This document shows positions 12,796 through 27,884 of a stretch of DNA of 64,000 nucleotides, in pieces. The stretch's first letter is position 1. The number at the start of each line of letters is the position of its first letter. The stretch lies in the NCBI RefSeq assembly GCF_037975245.1, contig NC_092561.1, positions 6,376,001-6,440,000 of the forward strand, given 5' to 3'. Source of the DNA: Apostichopus japonicus. Lineage: Eukaryota > Echinodermata > Holothuroidea > Aspidochirotida > Stichopodidae. The notes below the pieces were generated by a model. It searched no databases, was not told the DNA's origin, and saw only the letters and a list, made by a program, of their open reading frames with translations. The position numbers and the translations under genes were made by a program.

Positions 12796-13143
12796 TTAAA
12801 GGGTGCGCATACTCGCGCCCAAAGAAACGTCTCATGCCGGCTAATCTGACCTAGTTTCGAATGAGGTGTAACAGAAGTGTTAGACACCACCATCGATCCC
12901 AGAAAATACACACACAGCTTGCTACCGTCGATAATTAGACACTAGTGTACAGTCAATAATGCAGCTACGGTCAATACCCACAATACAGTGTACATATAGC
13001 AGCGATGGACATCTCAGGTCTAGATAAAAGATAACAAGGTATCACGTTTCATTATTGTCTGCATTTTGTAGCGACAAGAAGAAAACTTCACTTGCAAGCA
13101 ACGGAAAGTTAACTTTTTCAGAGCGAGTCTTCAATGCCTTTAA
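12796..13143 (-). mobile_element. TTAA-bounded MITE, family A, copy 1
   Basis: This 348-base segment is the reverse-complement relative of 39613-40011. Both ends carry inverted repeats of about 21 bases related to TTAAAGGCATTGAAGACTCG, and TTAA stands at each outer edge. That is the pattern of a non-autonomous element with TTAA target duplication, such as piggyBac-type MITEs. It lies inside AAGACAAG-rich satellite-like DNA on both sides, so it appears to have inserted into that array. No transposase is present. A short shared reading frame (starting MYFLGSMVV in both copies) is explained by nucleotide homology. Confidence 0.8.
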
Positions 13144-13912
13144 ACAAGACGATAGGATAAAAAAAAACCGCAAAACACGGAAGAAACAACTTCCCCAAAT
13201 TAAGACAAGACAAGGTTAGGACGCATGATAAGACACAATGACAGAGAAATATAAGACACGTGCCCAACGCATAAGATGATGCAAGACGTAAAGGAAGACA
13301 ATAATTACAAAAACAGAAAACAGACAAGATACAGAAATACAAGTTAAGACAGTTAAACCCAACGAGGCTATAGAGAATTACGTAGGACATGAATGACAGA
13401 AAAGGTAAGATTCGTATCAAATTCAAACTAAAGGCAATACTACCTACAAAGACAAGAAAATTCAAGACAAGACAACACAAGATGAGGGCGAAGGCCAAAC
13501 ACTAGAACAGCATCAAGAGATGGTATAGCGTAAGACACGCCGCGATACAAGGCTTGACGCATTGACACACACACAAAATAGACAACACATGAGAGAAGAC
13601 AACCTAAAAGGCAAGACAACACATATGGGCAGACAGACAAGAAGACAAGAGATAGCACGAGTCAAGACCGGATATACAAGAAAACAACACATGGGATATA
13701 TAAGTATGCAAGACACGACATGACATAAGACAAGGCAAGAAAATGATGGGACAAGATAAGCAATAAGATAAGATATGACATAGGACAAAACCATATGTGC
13801 AACCAGACAGGACCGAAGATAACAGATAGGACAGAAAAAGACAACACAGCACACGGGATTAGGCAAACAAAACAATATATAACGAAATATTCACGCGAAA
13901 ACAGTACATGGA
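13144..13912. repeat. Degenerate AAGACAAG-rich satellite-like region
   Basis: The plus strand is A-rich and T-poor and is built of irregular AGACAAG/GACAAGAT motifs, merging into the ordered 129-base array that follows. On the minus strand this gives long Leu/Cys/Ser-rich open frames (for example 13118-13498 and 13513-13875), which are repeat translations. I could not assign a fixed period to this part. Confidence 0.7.
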
Positions 13913-14985
13913 ACAAGTAAACTCAAATGAGATATGACACAAGTCAAGACGAGGTAATTGTTTACAGAAGACAATATAAGACAATACAGGGAGTAAGACA
14001 CTCTACAGGACGAGATATGACTACACAAGACAAGATATGGAACAAGTTAACTGAGATGAGATATGACACACGACAAGAAGAGGTAATTATTTATAGAAGA
14101 CAGTATAAGACAATATAGGGGGCAAGACAATCTACAGGACGAGATATGACTACACAAGACAAGATATGGAACAAGTTAACTGAGATGAAATATGACACAA
14201 GACAAGACGAAGTAATTATTGACAGAAGACAGTATAAGACAATATAGGGGGCAAGACAATCTACAGGACGAGATATGACTACACAAGACAAGATATGGAA
14301 CAAGTTAACTGAGATGACATATGACACACGACAAGAAGAGGTAATTATTTATAGAAGACAGTATAAGACAATATAAGGGGCAAGACAATATACAGGACGA
14401 GATATGACTACACAAGACAAGATATGGAACAAGTTAACTGAGATGAAATAAGACACAAGACAAGACGAAGTAATTATTGACAGAAGACAGTATAAGACAA
14501 TATAGGGGGCAAGACAATCTACAGGACGAGATATGAGTATACAAGACAAGATATGGAACAAGTAAAGTCATAATATGACACGAGACAAGACGAGGTAATT
14601 ATTTACAGAAGACAGTATAAGACAGTACAGGGAGTAAGACAAGCTACAGGACGAGATATGACTATACAAGACAAGATATGGAACAAGTAAACTCAGATCA
14701 GATATGACACAAGACAAGACGAGGTAATTATTTACACAAGACAATATAAGACAGTACAGGGAGCAAGACAATCAACAGGACGAGATATGACTACACAAGA
14801 CAAGATATGGAACAAGTAAACTCAGATCAGATATGACACAAGACAAGACGAGGTAATTATTTACAGAAGACAATGTAAGACAGTACAGGGAGCAAGACAA
14901 TCTACAGGACGAGATATGACTATACAAGACAAGATATGGAACAAGTAAACTCAAATGAGATATGACACAAGACAACAATATTAGG
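13913..14985. repeat. 129-bp tandem array, about eight units
   Basis: The marker GATATGGAACAAG occurs at 14034, 14163, 14292, 14421, 14550, 14675, 14804 and 14933. The spacing is 129 bases except for one unit of 125. Adjacent units differ by a few substitutions, and two sub-types are visible (AAGTTAACTGAGATGA and AAGTAAACTCAGATCA). Because 129 is divisible by three, repeated open frames appear on both strands; they are a consequence of the period and are broken by stops. The array grades into degenerate related sequence on both sides. Confidence 0.95.
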
Positions 14986-15699
14986 CATGACATAAGTCAA
15001 ACTCTAAGACAACGTTAACATATGACAGAAGGCAAGACTTGCTTGTGACAAAACACGCATCACCACTATAGAGCTGTGACAAGACGAGCTTACAAACAAG
15101 GTATAAATAGACATGACACACATTCTATTTGAATTTGTTTCTTCTTTCACATGTAAGTTCATTCTTCGATCACTTGAAAGTTCAAATATTTCATGTGCAA
15201 CCATGTACATTGAAACTGTCGAGAGTTCAACAATGGGTTCACATCGTGTTGTTTACAACCAGGCCCGGTAACATTCGGACAGCTCAGCTCAGCTTGTAAT
15301 CTCAGATTCTTAATGAATATAAACGTCCACCTACCATAGCCTACATATGGTCATAGCATTCCAATGGACTACCTCGTACTCCATAAATCGATCAGGAATA
15401 GTTTTATTGGCATAATAATTATCGTCAACATAAATCATGTTTTTAAATAAACTGTTTCCGGTTAAAGCTGAATGTTAAGTGTTTTGATATCAACCATCCG
15501 ATCGGTTAACTGGTTGGCAGATTGATCCGACAGGGTTTTGTAGTTTTACGGTCGACGATATGGAAACGGAGGACATGCCGCAGTGCTCCATATTTCCTAT
15601 ATACACTGAGGAACTGGTTCCATGCATTGTCATCGGCCAAAGAGACAGAAACAGCGCCCCTGGCACACACCACGCAGGGGCACGGAAACACTTCATTGA
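14986..15699. other. Gene-free stretch
   Basis: Degenerate array sequence continues to about 15110. The rest has no recognised feature. A minus-strand frame entering from repeat B (15506-15787, 93 codons) extends into this stretch, but I recognise no domain in it. Confidence 0.5.
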
Positions 15700-16024
15700 A
15701 CATAGAACTGCATTTGCCTGCAAATACGCAGTATTGTAGTGCGCGTGAAGTGCTTGCAGTTTGAGGAAGAACTTTTCGGTTGTTCATGATGTTATTTTTT
15801 GGGCTGACAACACACCAGGGAGTATAGTCATGTAGGTACCTAAAAAGTGAGGGCGCTTGTGGGCGCCGTGACAGGCTCAGAATAAGTTGGCTACGCAGCT
15901 TGCCTCTGAAACTGCAAATGTACAGAGACTATACGAAACTTTAAGTTTCAACGTCCAGTCATTTCGGTATCGTTAACTTGGCCAGTAATGTCAATATTAT
16001 AGTGCGCACGCGCACTACAATAAC
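15700..16024 (-). repeat. Dispersed repeat B, copy 2
   Basis: A full-length copy of the family also found at 4125-4358 and 40350-40676. TATTGTAGTGCGCGTG at 15732-15747 and its exact reverse complement at 16007-16022 form a 16-base inverted repeat, but about 30 bases beyond the left arm are also conserved among copies, so the arms may not be the true ends. The right arm is itself part of a larger CpG-rich palindrome. No coding function is assigned. Confidence 0.8.
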
Positions 16025-18182
16025 TATTAACTTATAACTTTTGTAAGAAAACTGAGGTCATCTCCTTCTCTGTAAAGCAAACAAGATTCCACTAAACCCT
16101 GTTTACCAAGTCAAAAATGTATACACTGTGAGGGGTGAGGGGGAGGGGGAGGTCTTCAGTTGCGCCCGCCTTAAAATAGGGTGGCGAAGAATTTTAAACA
16201 CTCTATTTTTTTCTCATCAATTAAATTTGTATGATGTAGGATAAACTCCATAGCAGGATAGGGGCATAGTTCGGGATATTGAGATCCCCGAGGTATAGAT
16301 GGGGATATTCTTCTATTACACCGTTACCCAACCCCCTCCCCACTCTCCCTCCCCTCCAGCTTTGCAGAAATATAATAATAAAATATCAATTTAAATATTT
16401 GGTGATGTTTCAACACAAGGTTGGGTGGGCCATTCCACAACAATCCAAATTGAACATATTCTTTCTCTTTAATGTAAGCATGCTCGTGAAAGAACGATTC
16501 ATTTATATTTAAGGGGGGGGGGAATCATATTTAATAGTGAAAAACTGTATTGTCCTTGCGTCTTTATATACATGCAGATGTTCATACAGCGGAATCACAA
16601 ACAGCGTCCTCTATTTGGATACTTTAAAGGGTGGCTGACAAAGTGAAATGTATATGGAAAAGAAAAATATTTACACTGTTTGTTGAAAACCCACATCTCA
16701 AATATCTTTGTCGCTAATTCAAGGTAAGGTTAATTAGATCAGGGAGTTGTCAATGATTCAATGGAACTTATTTTGCCTCGCTGAACCCTCGATTCTTCCC
16801 CTGGAATGGATCACACAAATAGGTGGTCTTTGACGACATAACGGCAAGTGTACTTCAATAGCTTTACTTTTCCATTAAAATCAATTAATGTTGAAGACTG
16901 GTAAAAATAACATTCTCTCACTTCACGTTGTATAATTTTATAACCTTATCATCCAATGATGCTATTTTCTTTATAGCAGGGGTTCCCTAACTGGGGTGCA
17001 TGAACCCCCAGGGGGGGGGGGGTGCGTGAGTCGATCCCAGGGGGTTCGTGAGACGTTTCTGAAAGTCAAAACTAGAGTACTTTTGTTGAACTCAAATCTG
17101 ATATATCATATAATTTGGTAATGTACAAAAGTCGTACCTATCGACAAACTCTACAATATTACACTATGAACTTGATCTTTTACGAAGCGAGATTGTGTCT
17201 CGAAAAGTTGGGGGTTCGTGGACAACTCTGACATCCACAGGGGGTGTGTTGGGGGATAAATTTTGCAGATAAACGAAGAATAAATAGGTGTCATCGCCAA
17301 ATTACACCAACAAAATGTGACAAATGTCAATAAGTAGATGAGAGTGCAATAAAAAAGTCAATAATCGCGAATAAGTAAAATGTGGTAAAAAAACTGAAAA
17401 GGGCGCCAGCAGTCCATTTGTGTCCATCAAGGGGGGGGGGGCATCCGCCCCCTGACTGTATGGACGCTCCGCTACTGTCCCTGGTCTAAATGATCCGTCT
17501 GAGAAAACCGCTTCATCTTGCTATAACTGCACCGCATTGAACCGTTAAACGCCCATACCACCGTACGTCTGCTGCACTTGCTTGGGTAAAGTATAAATGT
17601 TATCCACCGACCGACACGAAAATCGAATCTCTTGACAATACTTTATACGATAGAAGAAAAAAAAATGTCTTTAAAAATTTGCCAATCGCCGCCCATCCAC
17701 CAAGATATGGGCTAGTGTGCTATATCACTGACGTAGCGTTTTCTGTATCGATGAGCAAACGTCACTTTTCATTCAATTACTGTATTTTTATAGCGTCAGA
17801 GAGGAAATTGACGTCTGTCTGCCGGTCACTAAGTTGAAAGAAGAAAAAATAAGACCAACAAAATTTCCCGCCAAAAAAAGTAAGCAGTCTTTTTGGCGAA
17901 TCGATACATTGGTATTTCAAGCGTCCAATGTGAGTAAGCAGGTCTTCTAAAAATAAAAGAGCATTTAATAAAAAAAACTATATAAAAAATGGTTGCATAC
18001 CACTTGACTTGGCTTTTTTTTATATATTTTTTATCTCTCACAAAATTGTATTGTTGATATGGTTAAGCTCCCCAGCCTGGTGCGTAATTCGCGTTGGCAA
18101 ATGTGGTACATATTAATAACTTTCACACAGTATTGAATGGAGTTGAACAAATTAAATATCACGAGAAGCTTGAAATATATGA
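16025..18182. other. Gene-free stretch with transposon-end-like patches
   Basis: No gene is supported. CAGGGGTTCCCTAACTGGGG at 16978-16997 resembles hAT termini and is listed separately. A poly-G run lies at 17011-17022. A further G/C-rich patch at 17425-17485 reads like the end of another dispersed element. Confidence 0.5.
16978..17240 (+). mobile_element. Possible hAT-like transposon end fragment
   Basis: The segment begins CAGGGGTTCCCTAACTGGGG, close to the CAGGGGTTCCCAAAC-type terminus common in animal hAT elements, and contains further GGGGGTTCGTG motifs at about 17041 and 17210. I did not find the reverse-complement terminus or an 8-base duplication, so it is at best a truncated element. 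Similarity is judged from memory of the family's termini. Confidence 0.35.
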
Positions 18183-18192
18183 ATATATATAT

Positions 18193-18261
<69 letters not shown>
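18183..18261. repeat. (AT)n microsatellite
   Basis: A nearly pure AT dinucleotide tract of about 79 bases with one phase break near 18203. The Tyr/Ile-rich open frame across it is an artefact. Confidence 0.95.
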
Positions 18262-18266
<5 letters not shown>

Positions 18267-21200
18267 ATATTATGCAATACTATAATATTGAAAAAATAAA
18301 TTTCTTTATGAAAAACACATCTGTGCTACTTTATAGGCCACTTGTTGAGGTATTTTCCTATCTTCTGCTTTGCAACTTGGACAATTTATTTTTCCTATTG
18401 TGGTCGGACATCTCCGTCTTCATGGGCCTATCTAAAGCTTTATAAGTTACTCTTCTCAGTGCATTAAATTTAAAGAAGCTTCATTAACCGAAATAATTGG
18501 TTTTCAATGTGCACGGGGACCCTCTTTACCGTGCAAACTGTTTCAGTTTCCAAAATACGCAATATATGAAACTTCTAATACAAAACATGTTGGTGGGTTT
18601 CGAGGATTTCGGTGGATACTGAAGTGTCTCCCTGGAGAAAGGTATAAAATGAACGAAACGGTTCCAGTTGGTATGTATCTAAATTGATGAACGAAAAGCA
18701 ACAGTACAGTTATACCTAAATGATTATTGATAAATCAATATATGTTAGTTAAAATTATCCATAAGCTACATTCAAAGCATATCGATCCATAGTGGAGTTT
18801 AAACTTGTGCAGGAGATACAGTGATAATACTCGAATTAAGTGCCTGAGATGCGCCAATGGGGGGTCAGAGGGGGTCAGAGGGGGGGGGGGGTGAGAGGGG
18901 TGAGTGGGAGTGTTTTTGGGTGGGGTATAGTCACGTTCATAAGGTTCGAAACACCATCTCCATCTCTGAGTGGTTCCTTCCACCACCAAGCAAAAACTAT
19001 AAATGGTATACTCTGATTTATTATACACTGGTACTATGTGCAAATAAGTACCGCACCCTTGTAGTAAGTCAAAATAATATGTAATATGTATACAACGAGA
19101 CGACATATGCATTGTGAAAATAATATATATATATATCACGTAAATATGAACGATCAAACTCGTAAGTTTTATTGTTATAACATGCATTGTTTTGCTTACA
19201 AACGTGATTATTCTGTTTTTTTCCTGTACATTGAAATATGCCTCTTTCTTGAACGCGGTAACAGTTTCTCGGATTAGTGCCCCCCCCCCCTCCTAGCCGA
19301 TTCCAGCGTCTAACAATGCGATACCCTGTGTGGTTGTAGCTCCGTGATGTTACATGGCGATGCCTCTTTATCGAAAACGATATCAGCATCTCACAACGTG
19401 ATGCCCCTTCCTTATACTGCTCTATTGATGTATCGTACAACAAGACGTCTGTCTCTTAAAAGGGTGTTATCTGCTTCTGTAAAACGTGCTTCAACTTTCT
19501 GACAATGCGGCGATATTTGTTTTTTCTTCACGACCGTGAAGCCATACATCTTTGCGTATTCTAATAAACTACCTGCATCTAACATAGTTCATCCCACCAC
19601 ATCCCACCCAACCCACCCAACCCACCTCAGCAACTCTTTCGGGGGGGGGTGTTATAAATAAAGTGTGGTCACGTGACTGAATATCGTGAGAACAGGAATA
19701 ATTCAAAACTTATAAGTCAAAACGGTCAGTATATTTAAAAGTGCATAAGTCGATATTATACATGCAGGATTGATGAGATGATGTTGTAGCCTTGGGGGGG
19801 GGGGGGTCAGCTTGGGTCAAAGGTTAAATGTGAGAACGACAACGAGTAAGTAGCGAGTAAATGTACGTTTTAATAAGAATGTACGGAGCTCTGAATCGCG
19901 ACCAGGATTGGTAGAAGTAAGACTCGCCCCCACCCCACCCCCTATATAGCCCTTCTACAATAAGATGGACGGACTTGCGACATGTTATTAATAGACCCCC
20001 ATACATAATTTGATTGTTTTGACGTGTTAATTACGAAGTCTGCACAAACTATTAACGGTTGCCAAAAAAATGACGGACGACACACAAACAGCTAAAATAG
20101 TGTATCGACCTCGATTTCGTTGATATGGAAATATGCAAGCCATTTGATTTTAACACTTTATATTCACGATCGATGCTAAACTCATAAAAGAGAAAAGAGA
20201 ACGGTTACGCACAGACTTCTGTTGAATTTTATAGCCGGGTTGTTTTGAACGACTTTTGTCGCCAAAAAATCTATAAGAGGAAATAGTATACGTTCAATAC
20301 TTTTGACACATTTGGTTATTGTCATAAACACTAACACATGTTGATTATCTGTAACAAGTTTGCTATATCATGTCTCGTTTGCTCTACAGTAACACTCACT
20401 ATAATAATTCAGGATATGTACGGCAATTATAGATATTGCTAATATATAAGTGACGTTGTTGCTTTCTGTTTGAACAATTATAATCATTTCTTGCTTGGAA
20501 TATTTGTGGATTATTACAACCTAATATCTGTCAATTAATGACGTAGATCTCTGTTTGTGACAAAGGAAAAAAACACATTAAAGAACAAGTCCAAATCGAA
20601 AGGTAAATTAATCTTACAAGCATTTTTCGCTTTTCTTTTGTTTATAAATCTAGATCAAGTTAAATGAAGACTTTGGGGCAGGAACATTTGTGTTGATAGC
20701 CTAGAATATAATTAGGTATATAAAGATGCATATATCAATTAAATGTTTGGTTTTTCTACATTTTTCAAATTAATTGTTTTAATTTTTCTGTAATGCTCCT
20801 TTAAGGTAGTTTTCAACGTGATGTCAGCTCCTCGGTTTAGGCTTAATTATTCATGTTTCATCCATTGCATGGTTGTCGTCTTAACTTTAACAAACCTGCT
20901 CAAGGGGGGGGGGGGGGTTGTGGGGGGAGTGGGGCAAGGAAATCTTTTCTAAGGTGATGCAAACAACACTTAATGAAAACACATCGTTATTCGCCAATAT
21001 GAGAAACATGTAGTGAATTGTAAACATGGCATGTTATTTGAAACTATATAACTGGCATGCTTTCATAGTACCGTTTATATTGAGTGTTGTTTTGATTCAG
21101 AAAAGGGATTTTGATAAAGCCGGTTGTTTAGCCACATTTATAGGTATATCGCACGTAAAAGGTAACTTCTCAGAAATAAGAGTATAATGGAAATGTTACA

Positions 21201-22495
21201 CACGAACTGTGTGGGTTTTTTTCTTCTTCTTCTTCTTCTTATTCAATTATGAAACCTTTAGTTAACTATACGAGTTACAAAATGTTTATTCACGCGAAGC
21301 CCAGCTCCGTAAATTTAATGTTTCGTAAAAAGTCAGATTAAAAAGTTCATTCAAAGCATGATTTTTTTCTGAAAGATTTCAATGAGTATGAAAGTAAACG
21401 CCTCGGGTGATACTTTAGTCTGACATAAAGAAAAACAACGTGGGAGATATTCCAAGGTGAAAATATGTTGATTATGTTTATGACTGTTCAAATATGAAAT
21501 CGTGTTAGATATTACTGGTTAAGCTATATAATGGATAAGAACTTTTGTTTTTCTTTCTTTGATTTGTGTATTGTTAAACTTATGAGAGGTTAGTGCGCCA
21601 ATTTTAGTACAGTTTAATAACGTTATCTAATTCACCGCATATGTGTGTATATATATATATATAAATTAAATGGACACGAGGAACTGTCTTTGGTTGTTTC
21701 CCATATTCATCTTCCTAAGATATTTTGATCGTTTACGTCCGTTCGAGGGTCCCTAAGCGTGGATACATTTGTCTCAAAGGGTGACAGCAGTTATTTGCAA
21801 GGAAATGAAAGTTCCAGTTATAACAACCTCAAGCCATATGTGATGTGTAATATATAGGGTCCCTTGGGGGTGCATAGGTTTCCTTGCATTTCGGTGACAG
21901 TGTCACTTTAGTTAGTATCCTTTCTACAAACTAGGTTTATAAGACTTCTGTTATATCGATTACATTTTTTTTATATTCGTGATACTAAAAAGTCTCTTAA
22001 TGGGAGCAGTTGCCACCAACCCCTTCTTCCCCCCTCCCTTCCACACCCACCCAAAAAAAGGCTTGAGTCAAAGACCATTGCCATTTCGTGTAAATTACGT
22101 AAAGGAAGTTTAATAAAATGAAGAACTTCGAAGTATACTCCCATGAGATTTATAGTACAGGAAATGTGTCATTCACAAATGTCTCGCTTACGTGTTCAGA
22201 GTTGATTTGAAGTTATGGTCTAGTTTTAAGTGAAATCCAAGTTTTATTATAGACAGGTATTCACATCATAGCCTGTAATACTCTTCCCAAAATATATCCA
22301 ACGTAATCGGAGACTGTAGTTACACTGAGTTTGAAGAGACAGAGAGAAGGGGAAAAAACGAAAAAAGGAGACAATTAGATGAATTATGTTCGTCGACGAA
22401 TGATTTGAACTTTTGGTTCAGAGAGTTTGTGATAATTGCCTCGCATGCAGGAAATGCGAACGTTATGATATAGCGGTAAATGTAGATATATATGT
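18262..22495. other. Gene-free stretch
   Basis: No gene is supported. Poly-G runs occur at about 18880-18891, 19794-19806 and 20904-20917, a poly-C run at 19280-19290, and a CTT repeat at about 21220-21240. The 150-codon minus-strand frame at 18735-19187 is low complexity in part and shows no domain I recognise. Confidence 0.5.
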
Positions 22496-22520
22496 AATAT
22501 ATATATATATATATATATAT

Positions 22521-22570
22521 AAGGCTGGAAGTTTTTTCACTGTTCTGGATTTCCTTCTCATTACGTTTTC

Positions 22571-22575
<5 letters not shown>
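22521..22575 (+). mobile_element. SINE-like family 2 fragment
   Basis: AAGGCTGGAAGTTTTTTCAC and the following bases match 30047-30098 closely, and both copies run directly into an (AT)n tract. In the other copy this segment follows a tRNA B-box-like sequence, suggesting a tRNA-derived SINE. Here only the tail part remains, between two AT tracts. Confidence 0.5.
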
Positions 22576-22648
<73 letters not shown>

Positions 22649-22737
22649 TTATATATATATATATAGGCCTATATATATATATATATGCATATATATATAT
22701 AGGCCTATATATATATATATAGGCCTATATATATATA
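22576..22737. repeat. (AT)n tract with AGGCCT palindromes
   Basis: About 160 bases of alternating AT, interrupted several times by AGGCCTATAT units and one GCATAT. The symmetrical arrangement of AGGCCT inside TATATA makes the block palindromic and able to form hairpins or cruciforms. Confidence 0.9.
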
Positions 22738-25549
<2,812 letters not shown>

Positions 25550-26110
25550 CACCACATTGCACATCGCGTCACGTCACGTCATCACACATCACATCACGTT
25601 ACATGATCACATAAGACAACACCGCATCACAACATATAGCATCACACCCCGTTACATTACATCACATCACAAAACATCACAGTACGTTACACTACATCAC
25701 GTCACGTCACATCACATCACATCACAGCACGTTACATGATCACATAAGACAACACCGCATCACAACATATAGCATCACATCACGTTACATTACATTACAT
25801 CACGTCACATCACATCACATCACAGCACGTTACATGATCACATAAGACAACACCGCATCACAACATATAGCATCACATCACATCACGTTACATTACATTA
25901 CATCACGTCACATCACATCACATCACAGCACAGCACGTTACACTACATCATGTCACGTCACATCACCTCACAGGGCATATCACAAGACATCACGTCACAT
26001 GACATCATGTTACATGGTCACACCACACCGCATCACATCACGTTACACTACATCACGTCACTTCCGTTACTTTACATCACATCATGTTACATCACATGAT
26101 ATCATATCAT
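25550..26110. repeat. ATCAC/GTCAC minisatellite with higher-order units
   Basis: Dense five-base motifs (ATCAC, GTCAC, TTACA) make up this block. A longer unit containing GTTACATGATCACATAAGAC recurs at 25599, 25731 and 25829, so short motifs are organised into larger repeats of about 98-132 bases. It is non-coding. Confidence 0.9.
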
Positions 26111-26284
26111 AACCACGGAGTAACCTGTGGCAGATTGCCCAATTCTGTTATATAGAATGTGAGTGATGCTATATTGAATAGGTTTGGAGAAAGATACCCA
26201 GACTTAAATGACAATTTGCCCAATGTCACATATATACACTTCAGAAAAACAAAATATTTCCTTTTAGTATCTTTGCGCTTTAAT

Positions 26285-26766
26285 TATTTATTTATTCATT
26301 CATTCATTCATTCATTCATTCATTCATTCATTCATTCATTCATTCATTCATTCATTCATTCATTCATTCATTCGTTCGTTCGTTCGTTCGTTCGTTCGTT
26401 CGTTCGTTCGTTCGTTCGTTCGTTCGTTCGTTCGTTCGTTCGTTCGTTCGTTCGTTCGTTCGTTCGTTCGTTCATGCATGCATGCATGCATTCATTCATT
26501 CATTCATTCATTCATTCATTCATTCATTCATTCATTCATTCATTCATGCATTCATGCATTCATTCATGCATGCATTCATTCATGCATGCATTCATTCATT
26601 CATTCATTCAATCAATCATTCATTCATTCATTCATTCAATCAATCAATCATTCACTCATTCATTCATTCATTCATTCATTCACTCATTCATTCATTCATT
26701 CACTCATTCATTCATGCAGGCATGCATTCATTCATTCATTCATTCAATCATTCATTCATTCATTCA
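26285..26766. repeat. TTCA/TTCG/TGCA tetranucleotide microsatellite
   Basis: A tetranucleotide array of about 480 bases, divided into blocks: pure ATTC units, then about 25 consecutive GTTC units, then a short CATG block, then ATTC units mixed with TGCA, AATC and ACTC variants. Three overlapping open frames (up to 233 codons) arise because three tetranucleotides make four sense codons. I reject them as genes. Confidence 0.95.
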
Positions 26767-27284
26767 AATATTTAAATATTTATTCATTTATTGCCAGTCA
26801 GTGTATTTTCTTCTCATTTTTCTTTTACTTTTTACCATTAATATGATGTTGTTGTTGTGATCTTTTGTGTGTTTCATGTGTTTGTTTAATAGCTGTTCAA
26901 TATTGATATGTACTAAATTCATTAAGAGAATCACTAACAACCCTTAATAATAGTCGCAATAATTAGTGAATATCTTTCACAAGACACTTTGCACGAATTA
27001 CGTGAACGGTTGCTGTGGCAATGCACTATTTTTTACGTAAATTGTAAGACCGTAAAATAGACAGTAACTTCAATTTATCTAACGCACACCACATACCGTT
27101 TGCGTATCCTGTTTCTGTATGTTACAATACATATGTTTTCGTGAAATCGAGTACTTTCGTTACCTTTTGAAAAGCCGGATATCTGCTGCTTTTTAGTTTT
27201 GAAGGAACAGGACATGGATTGTTTGCGTCAAGGATTTGTAAATATTAACAGTTATACGTCGGCAACGATGATAATTTCTTTGTG

Positions 27285-27515
27285 ACAATAAAAGGAAAAT
27301 AATAATAATGATAATAATAACGGTAGATTCCCCACTCATGCTACATGGCAACATATCGTTAGTCATACTGCTGAATACGTAGACCAGTTTCGCGAAATAA
27401 AAGAAAAATAATAAGAATAATAATGGTAATAATAACGGTAGATTTCCTGTCAAGCTACATGGCAACAGATGATTAGTCGTACTGCTTAATACGTAGACCA
27501 GTTTCGCGAAATCTT
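27285..27515. repeat. 115-bp tandem duplication
   Basis: Two diverged copies share CGGTAGATT (27321, 27436), GCTACATGGCAACA and ACGTAGACCAGTTTCGCGAA (27377, 27491), each preceded by an AATAATAAT-rich patch. The offset is 114-115 bases. Confidence 0.85.
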
Positions 27516-27850
27516 GTAGAAGTTTTCATTTTCAAAGTTATAAGCGTTATGTTAAGTAAGTGTAACTACTTTTGACGTTTTGAGCCAGAAATATCATCGT
27601 TTTCTTGCCAGGATTTCTCAGTTGAAAATACAACAAACAAATTTATGGGAAATGTTGAAACGAAACATCTTCAGGCCAGTTCGAAAAAGGCCAAAGAAAC
27701 AAATGTGTTGGCCTATAGAATGTTCTTCGAAGTAGAATCATACAAGAACCTAATTTCTAGCTGAATAAAGGGATAATTTGTGGTTATGCTATTACTTTAT
27801 AAAACCGTAACGTCGATGGTTTGTTTTTCAGTAAAGTCAGTGATTGAAGA

Positions 27851-27884
27851 TGACGTCACGTGGAACAAGTGATGACGTCACGTA
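27851..27884 (+). promoter_or_regulatory. Pair of full CRE (CREB/ATF) sites
   Basis: TGACGTCACGT occurs at 27851 and again at 27873, exactly 22 bases apart, about two helical turns. The first overlaps an E-box (CACGTG). TGACGTCA is the consensus CREB/ATF octamer. No gene start is identified next to it, so any function is speculative. Confidence 0.35.

Noticed and set aside
13118-13875. Several minus-strand frames of 80-126 codons rich in Leu/Cys/Ser
   Set aside because: They read through AAGACAAG-type satellite sequence; overlapping frames are all open and no domain is recognisable.
13927-14993. Repeated 63-78-codon frames on both strands
   Set aside because: They follow from a 129-base (3 x 43) tandem period and are broken by stops.
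15506-15787. 93-codon frame sharing an MN(N/K)RK start with frames at 4275 and 40437
   Set aside because: The shared part lies inside dispersed repeat B and is explained by nucleotide homology; the remainder is not shared and has no domain.
25550-26110. Possible CRISPR-like array
   Set aside because: Repeats are contiguous and degenerate without unique spacers, and the sequence is eukaryotic.
26159-26860. 233-codon frame rich in FIHS repeats
   Set aside because: It is the translation of a TTCA/TTCG microsatellite; all frames are open there because of the four-base period.
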